A model generated the notes under the pieces. The model made no database searches. It saw only the letters and a list, made by a program, of their open reading frames with translations, and was not told where the DNA came from. From contig VIKI01000011.1 in NCBI GenBank assembly GCA_008080595.1, positions 6,212 through 52,330 on the forward strand: a stretch of 46,119 nt of DNA, read 5' to 3'. Positions 25,015 to 33,879 of the stretch are shown here, in pieces (within the stretch, counting starts at the first letter, position 1; the number at the start of each line of letters is the position of its first letter). This stretch comes from Comamonadaceae bacterium. GTDB lineage: Bacteria > Pseudomonadota > Gammaproteobacteria > Burkholderiales > Burkholderiaceae_C. The position numbers were made by a program, and so were the translations under genes.

Positions 25015-28000
25015 GTGAATGTACAAACGTCTCCGACAGTCTGTTTGCGGGTGAGCGCCGCAGCAAAACTCAATCTCGCGAGCTTCCAGAATTCGGTGCC
25101 CGCATTGCTTGAGCTGGCCGTGGTCAACGACACGGAATCCCAGCTTACCGAGTTGACGATCCATCTGACTTCGGAACCCGCTTTCGTGAAACCACGAACG
25201 TGGAATCTTGATGCGGTCGGCCCCGGGGAAAGCTATCACCTGCCTGATCTGGATGTCCGACTGGACGGTGCATTGTTCTCGCGTTTGACCGAAGCCGAAC
25301 CGGCGGTACTCCGGTTTGAACTCAGAAGTGCCAAACAACCCGACCGTGTGCTGGCCGCGCACGAATCGAATGTTGAACTGCTGGCTCGCAATCAATGGGC
25401 AGGAATCGGCAAGCTTCCCGAAATGGTTGCCGCCTTTGTACAGCCGAATGACCCCGCCGTGGATCGTATGTTGAAGGGGGCGGCCTTGTCTTTGCAGGCA
25501 GTCGGCAAGTCGGGATCGATTGACGGTTACACCCATGGCCCCAAGCGAGCTTGGGAACTGGTTTCGGCGATCTGGGCTGCGGTGCTCCAGCGCAAGCTCA
25601 ACTACTCTCTGCCGCCCGCCAGCTTCGAACACACCGGGCAAAAGGTTCGCAGCCCCAGCCAAATTCTGGATTCCGGCATTGCCACCTGCTTCGACTCCAC
25701 CCTGCTGTTTGCCGCCTGCCTGGAGCAAGCGAACCTGAATCCCCTGCTTGTCTTCACCAAGGGCCATTCCTTTGTTGGTTTCTGGTTGCGGAGCGAGGAG
25801 TTCTCAACAGCCGTCGTGGACGACATCACAGCGCTGCGCAAGCGCCTCAAACTGCAGGAGTTGGTCGTTTTCGAAACCACCCTTGCAACTCAAGGTCAAC
25901 CGGTCAATTTCAGCCAAGCTATTGACAACGCCAACCGCCAACTTGCGGAAGACGAAGAGGACAAGTTCGAGCTGGTCATTGACGTGAAACGTGCCCGAAT
26001 GTCGCGCATCAAACCGCTCGCCCAGGCTCAGGCTGTTGCGGACGTGGTTCCTCTCACCGTGGAGCCAGAGGCAACGATCACGATCGAAGAAGCACCTGAT
26101 CTGCCCGACGAGGTGGTGATAGACACGCCCACCGCCGAGCTAGACCCCAAGGACCGACTGGCTCGGTGGCAACGCAAACTGCTCGATCTCTCTCTGCGAA
26201 ACGCGCTGCTGAATTTCAAACAAGGAAAGAAGGCCTTGACACTGGATGTGGCCGCGCCAGCTTTTGAAGATGCACTTGCAGAAGGGCAAACGATCAAACT
26301 TCTGCCCAGCCCTGAACTGATGCAGGGCCACGATCCTCGAAGCCAGCAACTGCACGAAGCCAGAAGCCTTGAAGACCTTCGCAAGGCCCATGCAGCCGAT
26401 GCGCTGCAACGCCGCGAGGTGTTCATCCGGCTGGAGCAACAGGAACTGGAAGTCCGCCTGGTCGAACTGTTCCGGGGCGCACGCAATGCGATGCAGGAGG
26501 GCGGCTCCAACACACTTTTCGTCGCACTCGGTTTCCTGGTCTGGAGTCGCCCCGAAAAACCAGACTCCCGCGTCAAAGCGCCATTGATCTTGCTGCCCAT
26601 CACCTTGAACCGCAAAAGTGCTCGCTCGGGCTTCACGCTGCTGGCGCATGAAGATGAAGCGCTGTTCAACCCAACGCTGGTCGAGATGCTACGGCAAGAT
26701 TTCCAGCTGGAGTTGGGTGTTCCCGCTGGCGACCTTCCGCGCGATGAGTCTGGCCTGGACATCTCGGGCATTTGGAAGCGGGTGCGCAGCGCCATCAAAG
26801 ACATCCGGGGATGGGAAGTCAGCGAAGACGTTGTGTTGTCGATGTTCTCCTTTGCCAAGTACCTGATGTGGAAGGACTTGGCTGATCGCACCGACGACTT
26901 GCGCAAGTCGCCGGTGGTGGCGCACCTGATCGACACGCCGCGCGAGCCCTACCCGTCCACAACGCCCTTCCCGGACGCTCGCAGATTGGATGCTGACTAC
27001 GCGCCACAGCTGGTGTTCAGCCCGCTCCCCGCCGACTCATCCCAACTGTCTGCCGTCATGGCTGCGGCCAGAGGCAAAGACTTTGTGTTGATCGGCCCAC
27101 CCGGCACTGGCAAAAGTCAGACCATCGCCAACCTGATTGCGCAGTGCCTGGCTGAAAACAAACGTGTACTTTTCGTGGCCGAAAAAATCGCTGCGCTGGA
27201 TGTGGTCTTCCGTCGCTTGCGTGAAGTAGGCCTCGGGGAGTTCTGCCTTGAACTGCATTCAAATAAGAGTCGCAAGCTTGACGTATTGAGCCAGCTCCAG
27301 AAATCCTGGGAGTCTAAAGGGGAAGTGGACGCTGCCACCTGGGAAGCCAATGCGCGGCAATTGGGGCTGGTGCGCGAGCAACTGTCAACCTATGTTGCGC
27401 GCCTGCACCATCGCCACAGCAACGGTTGGACGATCTTCAATGCCATCGGGTGCGTGGTCGGCGGTGATGCGCAGACAGACCTGCGATTTGGCTGGGCATC
27501 TCCCCGTGCGCACGATGAAGCAGCCCTGGCCGCGCTGCGCGATCTCGCGGGCCGTTTGCAAGCCAACGCGGCGGCGGTCGGCCCCGATCAATTGTTGACC
27601 GGCGCACTGGTGCCGGTGCACGTCACCGATTGGTCTGCCAAGTGGCAGCAGGAGATGGTCAGGTCTGCGCAAACGCTGCAAACCTCCTGTCATGGTTTCC
27701 TGGCTGCAGTGCAAGGACTGGGGCAACTGCTCGGTGTGGAATGGCCTGCGCTGCATCGGCAAACCCGGTCGTCCATCGGTGTACTTGCCAAGGTCTTGCC
27801 GCAAGCATCGGCCCAGGATTGGAGTTTTTGCGCACTGCCGGACAGCGACACCGTGTGTGCCGCACTGAAGTTCGGCAACGACCTGCTCGGCCAACACCGC
27901 GAGCTGTCTTCGAAGATGGCCGCACCGTGGCCGACCGAGCTGCAGACTCAACTGTCCCAGGCGCTCGACTCGCTCGACAAGCGCCGCAACCTGCACACGG

Positions 28001-31000
28001 AACTCGGATCGCCATGGCCCCCCGCCGTCAGCGATGAGATCGAGCGCGGAGTGCAGTGGATTGAGGAGATGAGCCAGTTGCGGGCGAGCCTTTCCGTCAA
28101 GTACGGTGCTGGCGTAGGTCAACTCAATGTGACGCAACTGCAGCGTGATTGGGCCAAGGCCAACAAGGCGTTCTGGCCCGTATCATGGTTGGGCAAGCGC
28201 AAAGTACATGGTGTTCTGGAGGCGGTCATCGAAGGCGCTGGCGAACCACGTGTTGCCGATGACTTGTCCGCGCTCGTGCGCATCAAGAGCCTGCGCGACG
28301 AAGTCCAGCAATTGAACCCCGGTGCTGCCGCCGAAGGCTTGTGGGTGGGCATCAAGACCCGAACTGATCACGCCCGAAGCGCCTTGAAGGCCAATGCCGC
28401 GCTGCATGCTGCGCGAATGCACAAACCCTTTTCGCTGGAAGGGCTAGAAGGCGCGAGTGAGGGCTATTGCGGAGAACGCTGGGCTCGCGAGGCGCAACGC
28501 CTGAAATCCTTGTTGGAACTGGATCACCGCCTGGCCGAGTGCGCACCGCTTTCGGAAAGCAGCCAAGGGCTTTGGCGAGGTCACGACACCGACAGCGCGA
28601 TGCTCCGGGCCGCGCTGGCGTTTGAGCGCGAACGCCTGGGCTTACAGCACAGGGGCACGCTGCAAACACCCCACCCGGATGTTGCCGAAGGGCGATGCGG
28701 CCAAGGCTTGCAGCAACAGCATGTGCTCCTACAGACGCGCGGCATGGTCGAAACCAAGCTGCTGTCCATGAGCGGTCTGGCCGTCGAATGCCCTGGTGTT
28801 TGGTGTGCACTGGATACCGACTGCGAAGGCATCGAACGTGCGCTGAAATTCCACACCTCGCTGAAGGCTGGCCTGTCAGGCCTCGGGCTGGAGCCCGCTT
28901 CCATGGCGAAGGCTCGTCGTAACCTGCATCAGGTTCTGGGAATTCGCCGCGCAGAACTCAGCGAAACGGCCTTGTTCGGCCAGGCCTGTCACCAAGTGCT
29001 GGCGCAGTTGACAGAGCTCAACTCAGCGACGGATCAGTTTTGCCAGACCGCAGCGCAGCCAGAAAACGTGCACCGCGCATTCGCCAACCTTACGCCTGCC
29101 GAGTTGACTGATGCGGCTGCGCGATTGGAAGGCGGTCACCACGGTCTGCATGCGTGGTGCGCTTGGTGTCACGCACAAGCCGACGCACGCAATGCCGGCC
29201 TTTCAACGCTGGTAAGTGCCATCGAGGCGTGCGACGTGACCCCAGCTCAGGTACCCACCGCGTTCGAGGTGAACTACGCCCGCTGGTGGCTGGCCGAAGC
29301 GGTGGACGAGGACGAGGTGCTCAAACGCTTTGTTTCTGCTGAGCACGAACTTCGCATCCAGGAGTTCCGCGCCCTGGATGATGAGTTCACCAAAGTCTCC
29401 CGCGAGTGGATACGGGCCAAACTGTGCGCCAACCTACCAGTGACCGACAGTATCCAGCGCAACAGCGAGTGGGGCATCCTGCGCCACGAGATCACCAAGA
29501 AGAAGCAGCACAAGCCGCTGCGCCAGCTCTTGCAAGAGATTCCGTCGGTAGTGCTGCGGCTGACCCCGTGCCTGCTGATGAGCCCGCTGTCTATCGCGCA
29601 GTACCTCTCGGCCGAGGCCAGTAACTTCGATCTGGTGGTGTTTGACGAGGCCTCGCAAATCCCGGTGTGGGATGCCATCGGAGCCATGGCCCGGGGCAAA
29701 CAGGTGGTGATGGTGGGCGACCCCAAACAACTGCCACCCAGCAATTTCTTTGGCCGCAGTGACAGTGCCGACGGTGATGAAGATGTCGTCGAAGGTGATC
29801 TGGAAAGCATCCTCGACGAGTGTCTGGGGGCCAGCCTGCCCACACGCAACCTGTCGTGGCACTATCGCTCGCGCCATGAAAGCCTGATCGCCTTCAGCAA
29901 CCACCGCTACTACGGGGGTGGCCTGGTCACCTTCCCTTCGCCGGTCACCGATGACCGCGCCGTCAGCTTCCACCTGGTGAAGGGGCGCTACGAGAAAGGT
30001 GCTGCTCGCATCAACCAACCGGAAGCGCAGGCCCTGGTGGCCGATCTGGTGAGCCGACTCAAGCGCCCAGGTTTTCGGGAGTCAGGTCTGACTATTGGTG
30101 TGGTGACCTTCAATTCGGAGCAGCAGGGCTTGATCGAAGATTTGCTTGATGGGGAGCGCCGCAAAGACCCGGGTCTAGAACCTTACTTTTCTGAAATCGA
30201 ACTCGAACCGGTGTTCGTGAAAAACCTGGAGAGCGTGCAGGGAGACGAGCGCGACATCATGTATTTCTCCATTACCTATGGCCCAGACATGGCCGGTGCT
30301 GTGTCGATGAACTTTGGCCCGTTAAACCGCGACGGCGGTGAGCGTCGACTGAACGTGGCCGTGACGCGCGCCCGGCATGAACTGCGCGTGTTCTCCAGCC
30401 TGCGCGGCGAGCAGATGGATTTGTCACGCACCAAGGCGACCGGTGTGCGCGACCTGAAACATTTCCTTGAGTTCGCAGAATTCGGGCCGCGTGCGCTGGC
30501 CGAAGCACACCACGGCAGCCAGGGCGACTTTGACAGCCTGTTCGAAGCCAGCGTGGCCAAAGCGCTGAGCCGCAAAGACTGGCAGGTGCACACCCAGATC
30601 GGCGCTTCTTCGTTTCGCATTGATCTGGGTGTGGTGCACCCCGACTTTCCGGGGCGGTATCTCGCGGGTGTGGAATGCGACGGGGCGACCTACCACCGCT
30701 CCGCTACCGCGCGGGATCGGGACAAGCTGCGCGAGCAAGTGCTGCGCGGACTGGGCTGGGAGATCATTCGCATCTGGTCAACCGACTGGTGGGTGAACCC
30801 GGGTGGCACACTGGAACGTGTGCATGACGCGCTAACCGAGTTGCTCGAAAAGGATCGGGAGCAGCGTGCTATCGAGGCCGAGGTGCAGCCCGGGGACGCG
30901 GTAGCAGAGTTGAGTGAAGACCCCAGTCTCCAGGCGATTCATGAAGCCGACGCAGCCATCACCAGTGCGGCAGCGGGCTCGCCACCACCGGCCAGCGATA

Positions 31001-31611
31001 CTCAGGCAGAAACGTATGAGCCAGCCGAAGCGGTCTACGCCCGGGCGGCATCGCCATCGCCCCCCCTCGTTCTTGAAAACATCAACACACAGAGGGATCG
31101 CCGTTTCCACGCATCGCAGCCCACCGATGCGGTTCCGGCCAATGCCATTTCTGCCGAGCTGTTCTATGAGCCCAGCTACGACACGGTGTTGCAGCCCATG
31201 GTGGAGTGGGTGGTGCAGCACGAAGGGCCTGTGTTGGACGCGATGCTGGCGCGGCGCATTGCGCGGGCACATGGCTTTCAGCGCACGGGAAACCGGATTC
31301 AGGAGCGGGTGGAGCAGATCGCCCGTCGCCTGTTTGACGCGACAGAAGAAGCCGGCGGCACGTTCTATTGGCCGCGAGGCGTTGACAGACAGGCGGAGTT
31401 CGCTTTCCGCAGGCCATCAGATGAAGGCAGTTCCCGCGATATCGAAGAAATTTGCCAGCCAGAATTGGTAGCGCTGGCGCGGTGGGTGCTTGGCACAGGG
31501 AAGTCCGGGGAAGACGCAATCACGGCCATGGCACGCGAAATTGGCATGCTGAAGCTCAGAAACGCAAGCAGAGGCAAATTGGAAGCGGTACTTCGGTCAG
31601 TCCGAGCTTGA
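25015..31611 (+). CDS. Giant DUF4011-helicase-Vsr-like nuclease-DUF3320 protein
   Basis: The 2198-residue protein begins at GTG 25015 behind AAAGG; the in-frame TTG at 25000 lacks a ribosome site. Visible domains: a transglutaminase/cysteine-protease-like region with ATCFDSTLLFAACLEQ (Cys225), KGHSFVGFW (His251) and VVDD (Asp269); DUF4011-like RKLLDLSLRNALLNF near 390; a split superfamily 1 helicase with Walker A GPPGTGKSQ (694-702), Walker B VVFDEASQ (1544), VGDPKQLPP (about 1565), WHYRSRHE (about 1615), SVQGDERD (about 1740) and NVAVTRARHEL (about 1778); a Vsr/PD-(D/E)xK-like nuclease with FDSLFE, FRIDLGVV and VECDGATYH (about 1839-1926); and a DUF3320-like tail (about 2046-2120). The central insertion of 1000-1500 is poorly conserved and helical. 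The architecture is that of DUF4011-helicase-Vsr-DUF3320 phage-defence proteins (Hhe type, also found in ARMADA loci). Nucleic-acid unwinding and cleavage are expected; the trigger is unknown. Confidence 0.92.
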   Translation: MNVQTSPTVCLRVSAAAKLNLASFQNSVPALLELAVVNDTESQLTELTIHLTSEPAFVKPRTWNLDAVGPGESYHLPDLDVRLDGALFSRLTEAEPAVLRFELRSAKQPDRVLAAHESNVELLARNQWAGIGKLPEMVAAFVQPNDPAVDRMLKGAALSLQAVGKSGSIDGYTHGPKRAWELVSAIWAAVLQRKLNYSLPPASFEHTGQKVRSPSQILDSGIATCFDSTLLFAACLEQANLNPLLVFTKGHSFVGFWLRSEEFSTAVVDDITALRKRLKLQELVVFETTLATQGQPVNFSQAIDNANRQLAEDEEDKFELVIDVKRARMSRIKPLAQAQAVADVVPLTVEPEATITIEEAPDLPDEVVIDTPTAELDPKDRLARWQRKLLDLSLRNALLNFKQGKKALTLDVAAPAFEDALAEGQTIKLLPSPELMQGHDPRSQQLHEARSLEDLRKAHAADALQRREVFIRLEQQELEVRLVELFRGARNAMQEGGSNTLFVALGFLVWSRPEKPDSRVKAPLILLPITLNRKSARSGFTLLAHEDEALFNPTLVEMLRQDFQLELGVPAGDLPRDESGLDISGIWKRVRSAIKDIRGWEVSEDVVLSMFSFAKYLMWKDLADRTDDLRKSPVVAHLIDTPREPYPSTTPFPDARRLDADYAPQLVFSPLPADSSQLSAVMAAARGKDFVLIGPPGTGKSQTIANLIAQCLAENKRVLFVAEKIAALDVVFRRLREVGLGEFCLELHSNKSRKLDVLSQLQKSWESKGEVDAATWEANARQLGLVREQLSTYVARLHHRHSNGWTIFNAIGCVVGGDAQTDLRFGWASPRAHDEAALAALRDLAGRLQANAAAVGPDQLLTGALVPVHVTDWSAKWQQEMVRSAQTLQTSCHGFLAAVQGLGQLLGVEWPALHRQTRSSIGVLAKVLPQASAQDWSFCALPDSDTVCAALKFGNDLLGQHRELSSKMAAPWPTELQTQLSQALDSLDKRRNLHTELGSPWPPAVSDEIERGVQWIEEMSQLRASLSVKYGAGVGQLNVTQLQRDWAKANKAFWPVSWLGKRKVHGVLEAVIEGAGEPRVADDLSALVRIKSLRDEVQQLNPGAAAEGLWVGIKTRTDHARSALKANAALHAARMHKPFSLEGLEGASEGYCGERWAREAQRLKSLLELDHRLAECAPLSESSQGLWRGHDTDSAMLRAALAFERERLGLQHRGTLQTPHPDVAEGRCGQGLQQQHVLLQTRGMVETKLLSMSGLAVECPGVWCALDTDCEGIERALKFHTSLKAGLSGLGLEPASMAKARRNLHQVLGIRRAELSETALFGQACHQVLAQLTELNSATDQFCQTAAQPENVHRAFANLTPAELTDAAARLEGGHHGLHAWCAWCHAQADARNAGLSTLVSAIEACDVTPAQVPTAFEVNYARWWLAEAVDEDEVLKRFVSAEHELRIQEFRALDDEFTKVSREWIRAKLCANLPVTDSIQRNSEWGILRHEITKKKQHKPLRQLLQEIPSVVLRLTPCLLMSPLSIAQYLSAEASNFDLVVFDEASQIPVWDAIGAMARGKQVVMVGDPKQLPPSNFFGRSDSADGDEDVVEGDLESILDECLGASLPTRNLSWHYRSRHESLIAFSNHRYYGGGLVTFPSPVTDDRAVSFHLVKGRYEKGAARINQPEAQALVADLVSRLKRPGFRESGLTIGVVTFNSEQQGLIEDLLDGERRKDPGLEPYFSEIELEPVFVKNLESVQGDERDIMYFSITYGPDMAGAVSMNFGPLNRDGGERRLNVAVTRARHELRVFSSLRGEQMDLSRTKATGVRDLKHFLEFAEFGPRALAEAHHGSQGDFDSLFEASVAKALSRKDWQVHTQIGASSFRIDLGVVHPDFPGRYLAGVECDGATYHRSATARDRDKLREQVLRGLGWEIIRIWSTDWWVNPGGTLERVHDALTELLEKDREQRAIEAEVQPGDAVAELSEDPSLQAIHEADAAITSAAAGSPPPASDTQAETYEPAEAVYARAASPSPPLVLENINTQRDRRFHASQPTDAVPANAISAELFYEPSYDTVLQPMVEWVVQHEGPVLDAMLARRIARAHGFQRTGNRIQERVEQIARRLFDATEEAGGTFYWPRGVDRQAEFAFRRPSDEGSSRDIEEICQPELVALARWVLGTGKSGEDAITAMAREIGMLKLRNASRGKLEAVLRSVRA

Positions 31612-31660
31612 CAGAGATGGCTCTTGCCCGTGGGCTTCGTGCCGTCAAACGCGGTGGCTT

Positions 31661-32338
31661 TCACCGCTCCGGCGCACTGCGACTATGCCGCTGCGCATAC
31701 AGCGCCAGCTCCACATCGTTCTTGGTGCCAGTCTTCTCCAGAATCCGGGCCCGGTAAGTGCTCACCGTATTGGAGGCCAGTTTGAGCTGTGCACCAATTT
31801 CGCCCACCGTGTGCCCCATGCTGAGCAGGCGAAACACCTGGTACTCGCGGTGCGACAGCGCATCGACCCCGGCCAGCACCGCTTGTGCCGCTGCGCCAGA
31901 GCGGCCAGCTGATGCCATGGCTGCTGCCAAAGCTTCTGCCGTGTCGGGGGTGACATACATGCCGCCTGCGGCCACCTTGCGCACGGCGGCCAGCATGTCG
32001 TCGGGGTCGGCGCTTTTGTTCAGGTAGCCACCTGCGCCGAGCTTGATGCAGCGCACCGCGTATTGTTTTTCCGGATAGGTGCTGAGCATCAGCACTGGCA
32101 GGGTGGGGTGGGTTCGGCGCAAAATTTGCAGCGCCTCCAGCCCGTCCTGGCCGGGCATGGCAATGTCCAGCAGCACCAGATCCAGCCCGACAGCGCCGCC
32201 CAGTGCCGCCACTTGGGCCAGCACTTCCGCCCCGCTGGCGGCTTCGGCCAGCACGCTCACATCGGGTGCATCGGCCAGCACCTGCTTCAGGCCTTCGCGC
32301 ACGATGCGGTGGTCGTCACCAATCAGGATTTTGATCAT
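31661..32338 (-). CDS. NarL/LuxR-family response regulator
   Basis: The 225-residue regulator starts at ATG 32338 (MIKILIGDDHRIVREGL). The receiver domain has the phospho-acceptor in LVLLDIAMPGQDG and the switch lysine in YLNKSADP. The DNA-binding LuxR helix-turn-helix is in LSHREYQVFRLL through LKLASNTVSTYRARIL. Its ATG lies one base after the stop of the kinase gene, so the two are co-transcribed. Its 3' end forms the right border of the defence island, and a truncated relative remains at 22926-23081 beside the cyn operon. Control of cyn genes is conceivable but not shown. Confidence 0.93.
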   Translation of the reverse strand: MIKILIGDDHRIVREGLKQVLADAPDVSVLAEAASGAEVLAQVAALGGAVGLDLVLLDIAMPGQDGLEALQILRRTHPTLPVLMLSTYPEKQYAVRCIKLGAGGYLNKSADPDDMLAAVRKVAAGGMYVTPDTAEALAAAMASAGRSGAAAQAVLAGVDALSHREYQVFRLLSMGHTVGEIGAQLKLASNTVSTYRARILEKTGTKNDVELALYAQRHSRSAPER

Positions 32339-32339
32339 G

Positions 32340-33539
32340 CTATACATTTGAGAGTGGTATGCGCAATGTAAATGCCGACCCCAGGCCAATTTGGCTTGCA
32401 ATCTCAAGTTGGCCGCCAAAATGACGGGCTCGTTCGCGCATGCCCATCACGCCATAGGCGGTGGGGGCCTCAAACGCGATGGGGCTGGCCCCGCAGCCGT
32501 TGTCCTTGACCGAAATGGTCAGCATGGCCTGCGCCACCTGAATCCGCAGGGTGATGGCCGTGGCCTGGGCGTGGCGGGCCACGTTGCTGAGCATTTCCTG
32601 AAAGATGCGAAACACCGCCATGGCTTCGGGCTCGGGCAGCTCGATGCCGTCGGTGCCTTGCATGGCCCAGTCCAGCGTCAGTTCGGCCGACTGGGCAAAC
32701 TCGTGGGCCTGCCATTCCAGCGCCGCCCACAGGCCCTGGTGATCCAGAATGCTGGGGCGCAGGTCGGTGATGATGCGGCCCACGTTGTCCACCGCGCGCT
32801 CGATCAGGCCGCTCATGTTCTGGCACTTGCTGCGCAGGCGGGTGCGCATGGCTTCGGCTTCGTGCGGTGTGCGTTTGGTTTGCTCGCTCAGGCGCTTGTC
32901 CATCCAGTTCAGATCCATCTTCAGCGCTACCAGCAGGCTGCCCAGCTCGTCATGCACTTCACGGGCAATGCGGGTGCGCTCTTCTTCGCGCACGGTCTCG
33001 GAATAGGCCGAGAGTTCACGCAGTTGCCCCAAGGCCACCGACAGCGCCTGGGTGCGTTCCTCCACCCGTTGCTCCAGCTCGTTTTTGGCCGCCTGAAGTG
33101 CGTCGGCGGCACGCTTGCGCTCGGTGATGTCGACAAAGGTGATCACCGCGCCCAGCACGGTGTCGCCGTCCATCAGCGGGTAGCTGGAATACTCCACCGG
33201 AAAACAATGCTGGTCGCGGTGCCAGAACACCTCGGTGTCAATGCGGCACGGCAGGCCCTGGCGAAAGGCGTTGAAGATGGCGCAGTCGTGCTCCGCGTAG
33301 GGCTGGCCGTCGGGGTGGGAGTGGTGCGTCAGCTCATGCATGTTGCGGCCCAGCACCTCGTCGGGCTCGCGCCCGATCATGTGGGCACCGGCGCGGTTGA
33401 TGAAGGTGCAGCTCCCTGCCATGTCAATGCCGTAAATGCCTTCGCCGGTGGATTCGAGCAGCAGGGCCAGTTGCTTTTGCAGCACCGGCTCGACCACGGC
33501 GTTGGGCGGGGTCAGAACGGCTTGGTGGGTGATGTGCAT
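32340..33539 (-). CDS. Cytoplasmic PAS histidine kinase, NarX/DegS type
   Basis: This 399-residue sensor kinase has no membrane helix. A PAS domain (GEGIYGIDMAGSCTFINRAG through VITFVDITERKR) is followed by a coiled coil, then a HisKA_3-type dimerisation domain with the phospho-histidine in REVHDELGSLL and an HATPase with EMLSNVARHA and VKDNGCG. This class pairs with NarL-type regulators, and the partner gene follows after one base. The chosen start ATG 33539 (MHITHQAVL) is uncertain because the frame is open up to 33665. The PAS domain has several Cys/His residues (HDCAIFN), which might allow a redox or metal signal, but this is speculative. Confidence 0.92.
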   Translation of the reverse strand: MHITHQAVLTPPNAVVEPVLQKQLALLLESTGEGIYGIDMAGSCTFINRAGAHMIGREPDEVLGRNMHELTHHSHPDGQPYAEHDCAIFNAFRQGLPCRIDTEVFWHRDQHCFPVEYSSYPLMDGDTVLGAVITFVDITERKRAADALQAAKNELEQRVEERTQALSVALGQLRELSAYSETVREEERTRIAREVHDELGSLLVALKMDLNWMDKRLSEQTKRTPHEAEAMRTRLRSKCQNMSGLIERAVDNVGRIITDLRPSILDHQGLWAALEWQAHEFAQSAELTLDWAMQGTDGIELPEPEAMAVFRIFQEMLSNVARHAQATAITLRIQVAQAMLTISVKDNGCGASPIAFEAPTAYGVMGMRERARHFGGQLEIASQIGLGSAFTLRIPLSNV

Positions 33540-33879
33540 GCGGGTTGGGCAAGCAATGGTTGTGCCAAAGCTTGCTTTTGAACAAGGTGTATCAGAACAA
33601 GCTGCTTGGTAGGGGTCACCCAAGCCCATGAATGGCCCTAAGCCGCATAAGTTAAATAAATCCACTATATTTAATACGCTATACCAGTTGGTTAATAACG
33701 CTCGATTTCAAAACAATTTGAGAAGTCGATAGGGAGCAGCGAAATAGAGGTCGATTGAAATTCCAGGCATCGGGTGCAACTTGACGGAATTAACAACAGC
33801 GCGTGGGAGAGTTTCAAACTCACAGGTACCGTAACAACCAGAAAAATGTTCAAAAACATGAAGATACATACGAGGCCAT
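33540..33879. promoter_or_regulatory. AT-rich divergent intergenic region
   Basis: This 340-base gap between the PAS kinase (minus) and the large GGDEF-EAL gene (plus) has no plausible gene. The middle (about 33645-33720) is markedly AT-rich and contains a perfect seven-base inverted repeat, TTAAATA and TATTTAA, at 33652-33674 with nine bases between. It probably holds the promoters of both genes; the inverted repeat is a candidate operator. Confidence 0.45.

Larger units (their letters stand above)
23082..31660. other. Probable defence island bounded by regulator-gene 3' ends
   Basis: This 8.6-kb block holds a PIN-domain toxin, an ImmA/IrrE-XRE partner and a giant DUF4011-helicase-nuclease. 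On the left it is bounded by the truncated LuxR-type fragment (22926-23081) and on the right by the 3' end of the intact NarL-type regulator (31661 onward), both on the minus strand and therefore in direct orientation. It separates the cyn operon from the two-component pair. No integrase, transposase or tRNA was seen at the edges. The island status is inferred from content and flanks. Confidence 0.55.

Noticed and set aside
23082..31660. Integrative element with its own integrase
   Set aside because: No integrase, transposase or tRNA attachment site was seen at either border.
32336..32400. Third copy of the intergenic repeat at the kinase/regulator junction
   Set aside because: It shares TGCTATACATT and a later GGCCAAT, but it lies in coding sequence conserved as protein and the middle does not align.
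32391..33581. 396-codon open frame on the plus strand
   Set aside because: It is antisense to the PAS kinase gene, with shadow-like composition.
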